Shown: positions 6,424 through 14,082, numbered from the stretch's first letter. The stretch is DNA of 18,703 nt from Ventricola sp051883735 (GCA_051883735.1 JBJEUH010000135.1:1-18703); one strand, 5' to 3'. Notes: generated by a model from the letters alone, not told the origin. A program made the numbers and translations.

Positions 6424-7665
6424 TTACGCCTCCCACTTTCTAAACACCAGGCTCACGTTGTGCCCGCCGAAGCCCAGCGAGTTGCTCATCGCGAAGGCGA
6501 TGTCCGCCTTCCTGCCCGTCCCCGGCACGACGTCCAGGTCGCATCGCTCATCCGGGACCCGATAGTTGATCGTCGCCGGGACGAAGCCGTCGGAAAGCGA
6601 CATGGCGGTGAGCGCCGCCTCCACCGCGCCCGCCGCGCCCAGCATGTGGCCCGTCATGGACTTGGTCGAGGACATCATCAGCCTGTATGCGTGCGCGCCA
6701 AACGCCGCCTTGACCGCCGCCGTCTCGCCCGCGTCGTTGAGCGCGGTGGACGTGCCGTGCGCGTTGATGTAGTCCACCTGCGCAGGCGACACGCCGCCGT
6801 CCGCCAGCGCCAGCGTCATCGCCCTCGCGCCGCCGCTGCCGTCCGGCGCGGGCGCGGTGATGTGGTACGCATCGCACGTCGCGCCATAGCCGACGATCTC
6901 CGCGTAGATTTTCGCGCCGCGCGCCCGGGCGTGATTAAGCTCCTCCAGCAGCAGCACCGCCGCGCCCTCGCCCATCACGAAGCCGCTGCGCTCCGCGTCG
7001 AAGGGGATCGACGCGCGCGCGGGGTCCTGGCCCTGGTGCAGCGCCTTCATCGACGTGAAGCCGCCGATGGCCAGCGGGGTGACGCTCGCCTCCGTGCCGC
7101 CGCAGAGCATGACCTCGGCGTAGCCGTCCCGGATGTAGTGGAACGCGTCGCCGACCGCGTTGCCGCCGCCGGCGCAGGCCGTCACCGGGCAGGTGCACAT
7201 GCCCCGGAAGCCCGCGTCGATCGCGATGCGCCCCGCCGCCATGTTGCCGATGATGCCGGGGATCATGAACGGGGACACGCGGTCGTAGCCCTTGGCCATG
7301 CCGCGCTCCTTCGCCTCCTCCGTCGTCTCAAAGCCGCCGATGCCGCTGGACACCGACACGCCGCAGCGGTCCGGGTCCGCCGCCTTCACGTCAAAGCCCG
7401 CGTCCGCGATCGCCTCCCGCGCAGCCGCCAGCGCGAACTGGCAGAAGCGGTCCATGTGCCTGGCCTCCAGCTTGCCAAAGCGCGCCTCCGGGTCAAAGCC
7501 CTTGACCTCGGCGGCCAGCGTCACCTTCCGGCCCGCCGTATCATAGCGCGTGATCGGCGCAATGCCGCACACGCCTGCCTGAATCGCCCGCCAGGTTTCG
7601 GGCATATCAAGGCCCACCGGCGTCACCGCGCCCAGGCCGGTGATCACCACTCGTCTCTTGCTCAT
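6424..7665 (-). CDS. fabF: 3-oxoacyl-ACP synthase II FabF
   Basis: The frame is open far upstream, but ATG 7665 (MSKRRVVITGLGAVTPVG) follows GGGGAGGAAGAG and gives 413 residues, the standard FabF length. The catalytic triad is intact: C164 in VTACAGGGNAVGDA, H303 in NAHGTSTALND, and H340 in KSMTGHMLGAAGA. The residues after the cysteine (AGGGNA) differ slightly from the usual ATGTNA. The enzyme condenses malonyl-ACP with acyl-ACP. It starts 17 nt after fabG and ends one base before fabZ. Confidence 0.96.
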   Translation of the reverse strand: MSKRRVVITGLGAVTPVGLDMPETWRAIQAGVCGIAPITRYDTAGRKVTLAAEVKGFDPEARFGKLEARHMDRFCQFALAAAREAIADAGFDVKAADPDRCGVSVSSGIGGFETTEEAKERGMAKGYDRVSPFMIPGIIGNMAAGRIAIDAGFRGMCTCPVTACAGGGNAVGDAFHYIRDGYAEVMLCGGTEASVTPLAIGGFTSMKALHQGQDPARASIPFDAERSGFVMGEGAAVLLLEELNHARARGAKIYAEIVGYGATCDAYHITAPAPDGSGGARAMTLALADGGVSPAQVDYINAHGTSTALNDAGETAAVKAAFGAHAYRLMMSSTKSMTGHMLGAAGAVEAALTAMSLSDGFVPATINYRVPDERCDLDVVPGTGRKADIAFAMSNSLGFGGHNVSLVFRKWEA

Positions 7666-7682
7666 GCTCTTCCTCCCCGCCG

Positions 7683-8426
7683 TCACATGGACATGCCGCC
7701 GTCGATGGCCAGCACCTGACCGGTGATGTACGCCGCTTCGTCGCTGGCCAGGAAGGCGACCGCGCGGGCCACCTCCTGCGCCTGCCCCAGCCTGCCCGCC
7801 GGGATCATGGCGAGCGTCGCCTCCTTCGCCGCGGCGGTCATCGCCGCGGTCATGTCCGTCTCGATGAAGCCCGGCGCGACGGCGTTGACCGTAATGTTCT
7901 TCATCGCCAGCTCCTTGGCCGCCGCCTTGGTCAGGCCGATCACGCCCGCCTTGCTGGCCGCGTAGTTCGCCTGGCCCGCGTTGCCGCGCAGGCCTGTCAC
8001 CGAGCTCACGTTCACGATGCGCCCGTAATTCTGCTTCATCATCGCGTGCACCACGTTCCTGATGCACAGGAACGTCCCCTTGAGGTTCGTATCCAGCACC
8101 GCGTCGTAGTCGCTCTCGCGCATCATCAGCAGGAAGCCGTCGCGGGTCACGCCCGCGTTGTTGACCAGCACATCGATGCGGCCATACTCCTTCACGGCCG
8201 CACGCATCATGTCCTTGACCTGCTGCGCGTCGGCCACGTCGCATTTGACCGCTGTCACGCGCGCGCCCAGGGCGCGGCAGGCCTCCGCCGTCTCATGGGC
8301 CGCCTGCTCGTTGCCCGCATAGCACAGCACGACGCTCGCGCCCTGCCCGGCCAGCTCCAGGCAGATCGCCCGGCCGATGCCGCGGCTGCCGCCGGTGACG
8401 ACGGCCACTTTATTTTCAAAGCGCAC
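7683..8426 (-). CDS. fabG: 3-oxoacyl-ACP reductase FabG
   Basis: The most likely start is GTG 8426, with GGGAGG 7 nt upstream, giving 247 residues. Longer readings would overlap fabK further. The short-chain dehydrogenase marks are TGGSRGIG (11-18) for NADPH, NNAG (89-92), a serine near 142 (NVSSVTG), and Y155 with K159 (YAASK). The C-terminus TGQVLAIDGGMSM is typical. It reduces 3-oxoacyl-ACP with NADPH. The start overlaps the fabK stop by 11 nt. Confidence 0.95.
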   Translation of the reverse strand: MRFENKVAVVTGGSRGIGRAICLELAGQGASVVLCYAGNEQAAHETAEACRALGARVTAVKCDVADAQQVKDMMRAAVKEYGRIDVLVNNAGVTRDGFLLMMRESDYDAVLDTNLKGTFLCIRNVVHAMMKQNYGRIVNVSSVTGLRGNAGQANYAASKAGVIGLTKAAAKELAMKNITVNAVAPGFIETDMTAAMTAAAKEATLAMIPAGRLGQAQEVARAVAFLASDEAAYITGQVLAIDGGMSM

Positions 8427-9366
8427 CAAGCCACCTCCCGTTCGTCTCCTGCATCGCGCTTCTGCCGCCTTCAACCATCTCCGCGAGGATCTGCGCCACC
8501 GGCTTCACCTCATGCAGCATGCCGGCCACCTGGCCGCACATCACGCTGCCGGTCTCCACGTCGCCCTCGAGCACCGCGCGGCGCAGGCCGCCCAGCGTCA
8601 GCTTCTCCAGCGTCTCCAGCGTCGCGCCCTGCTGCTCCTGGCGCAGGTACTCGCGCGCCATCCTGTTGCGCAGCACGCGCACGGGGCCGCCCACGCTGCG
8701 CCCGGTGACGGTGGTGTCGCTGTCGCGGGCCTTGAGCAGCGCCTGCTTGTAGTTGTCGTGAATCGGGCATTCGGCGCTCGTCAGCAGGCAGGTGCCCACC
8801 TGCACGCCGCACGCGCCCAGCGCCAGCGCGGCGGCAAGCTGCCGCCCGTCCGCGATGCCGCCCGCCGCGATGACCGGCACGTCCACGCTGTCGATCACCT
8901 GCGGCACCAGCGCCATCGTCGTCATCTCGCCGACGTGGCCGCCGGATTCCGTGCCCTCCGCGATCACCGCGGTGACGCCGCGGCGGCAGAAGCGCTGCGC
9001 GAAGGCGACCGCCGCCACCACCGGGATCACCTTGATCCCCGCGTCGTTCCAGGCCGGGATGTATTTGCCCGGATTGCCCGCACCCGTGGTCACCACCGGC
9101 ACGCGCTCCTCGATGACCACCCTCGCGAAGTCGTCCGCGCTGGGGTTCATCAGCATGATGTTCACGCCGAAGGGCTTGTCCGTCAGCTCGCGGCACCTGC
9201 GGATGTGGCTGCGCAGCTCGTCCGCCGTGCGCATGCCGCCCGCGCCGATGACGCCCAGCGCGCCGGCCTCCGAGCAGGCGGCGGCGAACTCGCCGGTGGC
9301 GATGTTCGCCATGCCGCCCTGGATGATGGGATACCTGATTCCCAGAATTTCATTCAGCTTCTTCAT
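8416..9366 (-). CDS. fabK: Enoyl-ACP reductase II FabK (FMN-dependent)
   Basis: The 316-residue TIM-barrel flavoprotein of the nitronate monooxygenase/FabK group starts LGIRYPIIQGGMANIA. It has the FMN-contacting segment IAEGTESGGHVGE with H144 at the position of the FabK active-site histidine, then AAGGIADGRQ and GVQVGTCLLTSAEC. The final reduction of each cycle is made here by FabK rather than FabI or FabL, which generally confers insensitivity to triclosan-type inhibitors. Nitronate monooxygenase is the alternative annotation, but the fab operon settles the choice. One base separates it from the accA stop. Confidence 0.94.
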   Translation of the reverse strand: MKKLNEILGIRYPIIQGGMANIATGEFAAACSEAGALGVIGAGGMRTADELRSHIRRCRELTDKPFGVNIMLMNPSADDFARVVIEERVPVVTTGAGNPGKYIPAWNDAGIKVIPVVAAVAFAQRFCRRGVTAVIAEGTESGGHVGEMTTMALVPQVIDSVDVPVIAAGGIADGRQLAAALALGACGVQVGTCLLTSAECPIHDNYKQALLKARDSDTTVTGRSVGGPVRVLRNRMAREYLRQEQQGATLETLEKLTLGGLRRAVLEGDVETGSVMCGQVAGMLHEVKPVAQILAEMVEGGRSAMQETNGRWLGAL

Positions 9367-9367
9367 C

Positions 9368-10213
9368 TTATTTCTCCTGTCGCGCGGCGGGCTGCTTTGT
9401 CAGCTCCGCCCGTTCAAACGCGCTCATCCTGCGGAATTTCTGAACCCTTTGCTCGGCGAGCGCCTTGCCCTGCAGCTGCATCAGCGCGGTCAGCTGGGCA
9501 TAGATCGCCTCATCGACCGCCTGCATCACGCGCGCCGGGTCCGTGTGCGCGCCGCCCTGCGGCTCGGGGATGATCCCGTCGATCACGCCCAGCGCCTCGA
9601 GCTCCGGCGCGGTCATCTTCATCACCTCAGCCGCCTCGCCCGCGCGGGAGGCGTCCTTGTACAGGATGCTGGCGAAGCCCTCGGGCGAGAGGATCGCGTA
9701 CACCGCGTTTTCCAGCATCAGCACGCGGTCGGCCACGGCCAGCGCCAGCGCGCCGCCGCTGTTGCCCTCGCCGGTGATCACCGCGATCACCGGCACCGTC
9801 AGGCCGCTCATCTCGTAAAGGCTGCGCGCGATCGCCTCGCCCTGGCCGTGCTCCTCGGCCTTCATGCCGGGATACGCGCCGGAAGTGTCGATCAGCGTGA
9901 TGATGGGCCGGTGAAACTTTTCGGCCTGCTTCATCAGCCGCTGCGCCTTGCGGTAGCCCTCGGGGCTGGGCATGCCGAAGTTGGCGCGCAGGTTTTCCTG
10001 CAGGGTCCTGCCCTTTTTGGTGCCGATGACCGTCACCGGCTGGTCGTGGTAGAGCGCCACGCCGCCCAGGATCGCCTCGTCCTCGCCGCAGAGCCTGTCG
10101 CCCTTCATCTCAAAGAAGTGCGGAAAGAGCGCGTCGATATAGTCCCGGATGCCCGGGCGCTGCGGATGGCGCGCGATCGCCACGCGCTCATGCGCCGTCA
10201 TCTCGCCGTTCAT
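9368..10213 (-). CDS. accA: Acetyl-CoA carboxylase carboxyltransferase subunit alpha
   Basis: ATG 10213 overlaps the accD stop as ATGA and follows GGGAGGGAAGG, giving 281 residues; an in-frame ATG at 10201 is the alternative. Family segments include RPGIRDYIDALFPHFFEMKG, GDRLCGEDEAILGG, IGTKKGR, FGMPSPEGYRKAQRLM and the crotonase-like core IDTSGAYPG...GQGEAIA...GEGNSGGALA. With AccD it transfers the carboxyl group from carboxybiotin to acetyl-CoA, giving malonyl-CoA. Overlap with accD fits the need for equal amounts of the two subunits. Confidence 0.95.
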   Translation of the reverse strand: MNGEMTAHERVAIARHPQRPGIRDYIDALFPHFFEMKGDRLCGEDEAILGGVALYHDQPVTVIGTKKGRTLQENLRANFGMPSPEGYRKAQRLMKQAEKFHRPIITLIDTSGAYPGMKAEEHGQGEAIARSLYEMSGLTVPVIAVITGEGNSGGALALAVADRVLMLENAVYAILSPEGFASILYKDASRAGEAAEVMKMTAPELEALGVIDGIIPEPQGGAHTDPARVMQAVDEAIYAQLTALMQLQGKALAEQRVQKFRRMSAFERAELTKQPAARQEK

Positions 10214-11061
10214 GCCTTCCCTCCCTGGTGCAAAAGCAGCAGCTCGCCCAGCGCGCTGCGCAGCTCGCCGCGCGCCACCACCGCGTCCACAAAGCCGTGC
10301 TCCATCATGAACTCCGCCCGCTGGAAATCCTCCGGCAGCTTTTCTCCGATCGTCTGCTCGATCACGCGCGGCCCGGCAAAGCCGATCAGCGCGCCCGGCT
10401 CGGCGAGGATCACGTCGCCCAGCGAGGCAAAGCTCGCCGTCACGCCGCCGGTCGTCGGATCGGTGAGCACGGAGATGAACAGCAGTCCCTTTTCGGAAAA
10501 GCGCCGGAGCGCGGCGCTGGTCTTCGCCATCTGCATCAGCGAGAGGATGCCCTCCTGCATGCGCGCGCCGCCGCTGGCGGAAAAGATGATCAGCGGCAGG
10601 CGGTTGCGCTGCGCGTGCTCGATGGCCAGCGTCAGCTTTTCGCCCACGGCCGCGCCCATGCTGCCCATCAGAAACCTGCCGTCCAGCGCGCAGACCACGC
10701 ACCGGCGGCCGTGAATCATGCCCGTCGCGGTGAGCACCGCCTCGTTCATGCCGGTCGCTTCCCTGGCCTTCTCCAGCTTCTCCGGGTAGCCGGGGAAGCC
10801 CAGCGGGTCGCCGGCGCACAGGTCGGCGTTCAGCTCGCGGTACCTGCCCGCGTCCATGATGATTTCCAGCCGCCGCTTCGCGCCGATGGGCCAGTGGTAG
10901 CCGCAGTGCGGGCAGACGGACAGGTTTTCCTCCTTCTGCGCGATCGGAATGTCGCGCAGGCACTTGGGGCAGGCGATCAGCTGATCCGCAGGCAGGTAGT
11001 TGTCCATCAGCTTCTTCATGGCCCGCAGGCGAAAGCGCCGTTTTTCAAATACGTCGGTCAA
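10210..11061 (-). CDS. accD: Acetyl-CoA carboxylase carboxyltransferase subunit beta
   Basis: The 283-residue protein has the N-terminal four-cysteine zinc ribbon C31, C34, C50 and C53 (CPKC, CPHC), then the carboxyltransferase core with FSASGGARMQEG, LTDPTTGGVTASFA and GPRVIEQT. The start is TTG 11061, overlapping the accC stop as TTGA with GAGGAGGAG upstream; homology needs this start. The zinc ribbon of AccD proteins can bind nucleic acid and has been linked to self-regulation in E. coli. No such regulation is visible here. Confidence 0.95.
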   Translation of the reverse strand: MTDVFEKRRFRLRAMKKLMDNYLPADQLIACPKCLRDIPIAQKEENLSVCPHCGYHWPIGAKRRLEIIMDAGRYRELNADLCAGDPLGFPGYPEKLEKAREATGMNEAVLTATGMIHGRRCVVCALDGRFLMGSMGAAVGEKLTLAIEHAQRNRLPLIIFSASGGARMQEGILSLMQMAKTSAALRRFSEKGLLFISVLTDPTTGGVTASFASLGDVILAEPGALIGFAGPRVIEQTIGEKLPEDFQRAEFMMEHGFVDAVVARGELRSALGELLLLHQGGKA

Positions 11062-12449
11062 AGCAGCTCCTCCTCATCGCCCGCCCTGCGGCTGAAATCC
11101 AGCAGCTGCGCAAGGTTTTCCTCCAGAAACGCCGTGCAGCAGCTGCCCCGGATAAACGAGGGATGGTACAGAATCTGATAGGACAGCTCCGCGTTCGTCG
11201 CAAAGCCCTCCAGCGCGAACTCCTCCAGGCACCGGCGCATGCGCCGGATCGCCTCCAGGCGCGTCCTGCCGTGGGCCATCACCTTGGCCACGAGCGAGTC
11301 GTAATACGGCGAAAGCTCGCTGCCGTTGTACAGCCCGGAATCCACGCGCACGCCGTTGCCGCCCGGGAAATGGATGAACTGGACGGGCCCCGGCGCAGGG
11401 CGGAAATCCTGCTGCGGGTCCTCCGCGTTGATGCGGCACTCGATCGCATGGCCCGTGAAGCGGACGTCCTCCTGCGTCATGGAGAGCGGCAGGCCGGAGG
11501 CGATGCGCAGCTGCTCGCGCACCAGGTCCACCCCGGTGATCATCTCGGTGATGCCGTGCTCCACCTGGATGCGCGTGTTCATCTCCATGAAGTAAAAGTG
11601 CCTGCCCGTCTCGTCGAGCAGGAACTCGACCGTGCCCGCGCTCTCGTAGCCCACGGCCTTCGCCGCGCGCACGGCGGCCTCGCCCATCGCCCGGCGCATC
11701 GCGTCGCTCAGGCCCCAGGCGGGCGCCTCCTCGATCAGCTTCTGGTTGCGGCGCTGGATGGAGCAGTCGCGGTCGCCCAGGTGCACGGCATGGCCATGCC
11801 TGTCCGCAAGCACCTGCACCTCGATGTGCCGGGGACGCAGCACCAGCTTTTCCAGATACAGCTCGTCGTTGCCAAAGCAGGCCATGGCCTCGGCCTTTGC
11901 CTGCTGATAGGCGCTCTCCAGCTGGACGTCGTCGTCACAGCGCCGGATGCCGCGCCCGCCGCCGCCCGCGCTCGCCTTGAGCAGCACAGGATAGCCCACC
12001 TTCCGCGCGGCTGAAAGCGCCTCCGCGACCGAGCCCACCGGCCCGTCCGAGCCGGGCGTGACCGGCACGCCCGCCGCGCGCATCATCCTTCTGGCGGCGG
12101 CCTTGTCGCCCGCCCTGCGGATCACGTCGCCGCCGGGGCCGATGAACGTCAGCCCCGCCGCGCGGCACGCGTCGGCAAAGTCCGCATTTTCGGAGAGAAA
12201 GCCGTAGCCCGGATGCACGCCGTCGCAGCCGGTGGCCTTCGCCACGGTCAGCAGCGCATTCTGGTTGAGATAGCTCTCGCCCGCCGGTGCCGGACCGATG
12301 CACACGCTCTGCGTGGCCAGCTGCACATGCAGCGCTTTGGCGTCCTCGGTGGAATACACCGCGACGGTCTCCATGCCCGATTCCCGGCAGGCACGCAGGA
12401 TCCGCAGCGCAATCTCGCCCCGGTTGGCGATCAGCACCCGCTTCAGCAT
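11058..12449 (-). CDS. accC: Acetyl-CoA carboxylase biotin carboxylase subunit
   Basis: The 463-residue ATP-grasp enzyme starts MLKRVLIANRGEIALRILRA, contains HPGYGFLSENADFA, the glycine-rich loop ASAGGGGRGI, HLGDRDCSIQRRNQKLIEEA and the active-site segment MEMNTRIQVEHGITEMITG, and ends in the usual C-terminal domain. It carboxylates biotin on AccB using ATP and bicarbonate. The length is near the 445-455 norm with a slightly longer acidic tail. ATG 12449 overlaps the end of accB by 7 nt, coupling the two. Confidence 0.96.
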   Translation of the reverse strand: MLKRVLIANRGEIALRILRACRESGMETVAVYSTEDAKALHVQLATQSVCIGPAPAGESYLNQNALLTVAKATGCDGVHPGYGFLSENADFADACRAAGLTFIGPGGDVIRRAGDKAAARRMMRAAGVPVTPGSDGPVGSVAEALSAARKVGYPVLLKASAGGGGRGIRRCDDDVQLESAYQQAKAEAMACFGNDELYLEKLVLRPRHIEVQVLADRHGHAVHLGDRDCSIQRRNQKLIEEAPAWGLSDAMRRAMGEAAVRAAKAVGYESAGTVEFLLDETGRHFYFMEMNTRIQVEHGITEMITGVDLVREQLRIASGLPLSMTQEDVRFTGHAIECRINAEDPQQDFRPAPGPVQFIHFPGGNGVRVDSGLYNGSELSPYYDSLVAKVMAHGRTRLEAIRRMRRCLEEFALEGFATNAELSYQILYHPSFIRGSCCTAFLEENLAQLLDFSRRAGDEEELL

Positions 12450-12877
12450 GGCTGATACCCAAAGAGCGGCTCGTCATAGCCGGCGAGCTCGCCGTTTTCC
12501 TTGAGCACCTGGGTGATGATGCAGTCGCACGGCGCGGGAATCTCGCTGATCATCTTCATCGCTTCCATCAGGCACACGGTGTCGCCCTGCTTCACGCGCT
12601 CGCCCACGCGCACATACGGCGCTTCGCCCGGCGCGCAGGCCGCGTAAAACACGCCTGCCAGCGGCGCGTTGATCGTGCCCCCGTCCGGCGCAGCCGCCGA
12701 AGCAGGCTGCGCGCCCTGCGCCGCCGCGGGCGCGGGCGTCGAAGGCGCGGTCAGCGCAGGGGCCGCCAGCGCGTCCTTGCTCATCTCCAGCGTCGTGCCG
12801 TCCCTGCTCAGGCGCAGCGTGCGGATGGCGCTGCGCTCAAAGCGGTCCATCAGCTCAAAAATTTCCTGATTCGTCAT
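12443..12877 (-). CDS. accB: Biotin carboxyl carrier protein of acetyl-CoA carboxylase
   Basis: The 144-residue protein has a short N-terminal domain (NQEIFELMDRFERS), an Ala/Pro-rich flexible linker at about 38-65, and a C-terminal biotinyl domain with EAMKM (105-109), where K108 is the biotin site. The ATG follows GGAAGGG. The C-terminus is slightly extended (LFGYQPC). The biotin ligase that would modify it is not in the window. It is separated from acpP by a 59-nt gap that holds a hairpin. Confidence 0.95.
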   Translation of the reverse strand: MTNQEIFELMDRFERSAIRTLRLSRDGTTLEMSKDALAAPALTAPSTPAPAAAQGAQPASAAAPDGGTINAPLAGVFYAACAPGEAPYVRVGERVKQGDTVCLMEAMKMISEIPAPCDCIITQVLKENGELAGYDEPLFGYQPC

Positions 12878-12904
12878 GCTCTAACCCTTCCGTTGATGAA
12901 GAAC

Positions 12905-12930
12905 ACCCGCCGGAGGCTGTGCCGGCGGGC
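12905..12930 (-). other. Hairpin between acpP and accB
   Basis: CCCGCCGG (12906-12913) and CCGGCGGG (12922-12929) form a very stable stem with an 8-nt loop just after the acpP stop on the minus strand. No proper U-run follows (GTGTTCTTC), so it is more likely a partial terminator or an RNA-stabilising 3' end than a full stop. Confidence 0.65.
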
Positions 12931-12936
12931 ATGCTC

Positions 12937-13164
12937 TTACTTGTTTTCCTCGATGACCTTCATGATGTCCGCGACGGTCTTGATGGAGGGCATCAGCTCG
13001 TCGTCGATGGACACGCCGGTCGCCTCCTCGATCGCCATCAGCAGCTCCACAGAGGCCAGGGAATCGGCGCCCAGATCCTCCACCAGCTTGGCCTCCATCG
13101 TCACCTGCTCCACATCGCAGCCCAGGGATTCCGCAATCACATTGCGCACGGTTTCAAAATTCAT
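12937..13164 (-). CDS. acpP: Acyl carrier protein
   Basis: The 75-residue acidic protein carries GADSLASVEL with S35 as the phosphopantetheine site. It holds the growing acyl chain for all Fab enzymes. The ATG has AAGGAG 9-10 nt upstream. It is the first gene of the operon and the only one followed by a non-coding gap with a stable hairpin, which suits the need for far more ACP than enzyme. Confidence 0.95.
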   Translation of the reverse strand: MNFETVRNVIAESLGCDVEQVTMEAKLVEDLGADSLASVELLMAIEEATGVSIDDELMPSIKTVADIMKVIEENK

Positions 13165-13192
13165 ATCGGTATGCTCCTTGATTTTTTATTTC

Positions 13193-13228
13193 AATCATTT
13201 TACTTAAAAGTTTTTAGCTAAAATGATT
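13193..13228. promoter_or_regulatory. Candidate operators of the acc-fab operon
   Basis: Two 12-bp copies of TTTTANNTAAAA stand side by side: TTTTACTTAAAA (13198-13209) and TTTTAGCTAAAA (13212-13223), the latter a perfect palindrome. They are 14 bp apart centre to centre. The outer arms AATCATTTTA (13193-13202) and TAAAATGATT (13219-13228) form a larger inverted repeat. They begin at about +1 of the promoter. They are AT-rich against the GC-rich surroundings. FabT-like MarR is the likely ligand, by inference. Confidence 0.6.
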
Positions 13229-13235
13229 TAACCGG

Positions 13236-13264
13236 ATTGTACGACAGGTCGGCCCGCTTGTCAA
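13236..13264 (-). promoter_or_regulatory. Promoter of the acpP-acc-fab operon
   Basis: On the minus strand TTGACA (13264-13259) and TACAAT (13241-13236) are 17 bp apart. The predicted start near 13229 leaves a leader of about 65 nt containing the candidate operators. Confidence 0.85.
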
Positions 13265-13434
13265 GCCCTTTTTTTCCGGTCTTTGCTTCCGTCAGGCGAT
13301 TGGGACATGAAATCTGCTCCCTTTTTTCGGGTCTCTGCGCCTCAAAAACGCTGATCTGTCCTCATTTATTTCGCTTTATTCACATAACCATCGCCCGTTT
13401 TTTTGCCAGAATTCATCATTCTTTCCAGGGGGTG
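13265..13434. other. Non-coding gap between divergent promoters
   Basis: AT-richer than the genes, with several T-runs (around 13267-13275, 13321-13327 and 13397-13404). An open frame across it has no ribosome site and no protein-like composition. I see no RNA gene or strong hairpin. Confidence 0.5.
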
Positions 13435-13463
13435 TTGTGTTCTGGAAAGCTTTGTGTTATCAT
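13435..13463 (+). promoter_or_regulatory. Probable promoter of the 76-residue gene
   Basis: TTGTGT (13435-13440) and TATCAT (13458-13463) are 17 bp apart. CTTTCCAG (13421-13428) and CTGGAAAG (13442-13449) form an inverted repeat flanking the -35 box, a possible operator. The leader carries a small hairpin, TGGCAGC/GCTGCCA (13503-13521). Confidence 0.45.
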
Positions 13464-13562
13464 ACTCCGCGTCGGAAACTGGTATATCAGTTCCGCGCTC
13501 GCTGGCAGCAACCGGCTGCCATGCTTCCATGAACCGTCAAACATGAAAGGAATTCTATTGAT

Positions 13563-13793
13563 ATGAAGAAGATCATCTGCAAGGTCGAGTACGATACCGA
13601 GGCCTCCGAGCTGGTGTCCAAGCGCTCCTTCGGCGCCTTCGGCGATCCGGCCGGCTACGAGGAGTCCCTCTACAAGACGAAGGACGGCAAGTTCTTCCTG
13701 TACACCTTCGGCGGCCCGGATTCCCAGTACGCCGCGGAGGGCATCAAGCGCATGTCCGCCGCGAAGGCCGACGAGTGGCTCGCCCAGGCGTAA
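13563..13793 (+). CDS. Small hypothetical protein (76 aa)
   Basis: The frame starts MKKIICKVEYDTEASELV and contains SFGAFGDPAGYEESLYKTKD and KFFLYTFGG, ending in ADEWLAQA. The alternating strand pattern with a final helix recalls small clostridial and phage proteins of the 'KKII.GK.YDTETA' type. Their function is unknown to me and I give no name. AAAGGA lies about 12 nt before the ATG, a slightly long spacing. It is monocistronic, with its own promoter and strong terminator, which supports a real, separately expressed gene. Confidence 0.75.
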   Translation: MKKIICKVEYDTEASELVSKRSFGAFGDPAGYEESLYKTKDGKFFLYTFGGPDSQYAAEGIKRMSAAKADEWLAQA

Positions 13794-13805
13794 AAAGCGC
13801 ACGCA

Positions 13806-13836
13806 AAAAGCACCGATCGCGAATCGGTGCTTTTCT
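13806..13836 (+). terminator. Intrinsic terminator of the 76-residue gene
   Basis: AAAAGCACCGAT (13806-13817) pairs with ATCGGTGCTTTT (13823-13834) around a CGCGA loop, ending in a T-run. The A-run on the left side makes it potentially active in both directions. Confidence 0.9.
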
Positions 13837-13867
13837 TATGGAACAGAGAGCGAATGCGAACGAAGGA

Positions 13868-13994
13868 CCTCATCCGTCTTGCCTGCGGCAAGCCACCTTC
13901 CCCAAAGGGGAAGGCTGATTGACTGCGCAGCCGCTCAACAAACTTAGCCTTCCCCTCTGGGGAAGGTGACCGAGCGGAGTGAGGTCGGATGAGG
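13868..13994. repeat. Palindromic intergenic repeat element 1
   Basis: CCTCATCCG (13868-13876) and CGGATGAGG (13986-13994) are terminal inverted repeats of a 127-bp unit. Inside lie two inverted copies of a palindrome: CCTTCCCC-aaa-GGGGAAGG (13896-13914) and CCTTCCCC-tct-GGGGAAGG (13948-13966). No coding capacity is evident. The form fits the dispersed MITE/REP-like repeats common in gut Clostridia genomes; that identity is from memory of such sequences. Confidence 0.7.
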
Positions 13995-14011
13995 TTTCTG
14001 CCGCTGCGGCC

Positions 14012-14082
14012 ACTCCCTCCGGTGCTTAAAGCAAATCAGGCTCCCTCTTGAGGGAGCTGTCAGCGAAGCTGACTGAGGGAGT
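14012..14082. repeat. Palindromic intergenic repeat element 2
   Basis: ACTCCCTC (14012-14019) and GAGGGAGT (14075-14082) bound a 71-bp unit holding GCTCCCTC-tt-GAGGGAGC (14040-14057) and TCAGC-gaa-GCTGA (14060-14072). It lies 18 bp from element 1 and looks like a second family of the same kind. Together the two fill most of the gene-free stretch 13837-14117. Confidence 0.65.

Noticed and set aside
6406..7719. Plus-strand open frame opposite fabF
   Set aside because: Arg/Ala/His-rich shadow of the FabF codons; no start signals.
8792..10714. Very long plus-strand open frame (640 codons) opposite fabK, accA and accD
   Set aside because: It is antisense to three unmistakable enzyme genes, and its sequence is repetitive Ala/Arg/His/Ser without domains.
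13237..13566. 109-codon open frame in the gap before the 76-residue gene
   Set aside because: It starts inside the acpP promoter, has no ribosome site and shows no protein-like pattern.
13896..14082. CRISPR-like array
   Set aside because: The repeats are palindromes of different sequence and spacing, not regular identical repeats with unique spacers.
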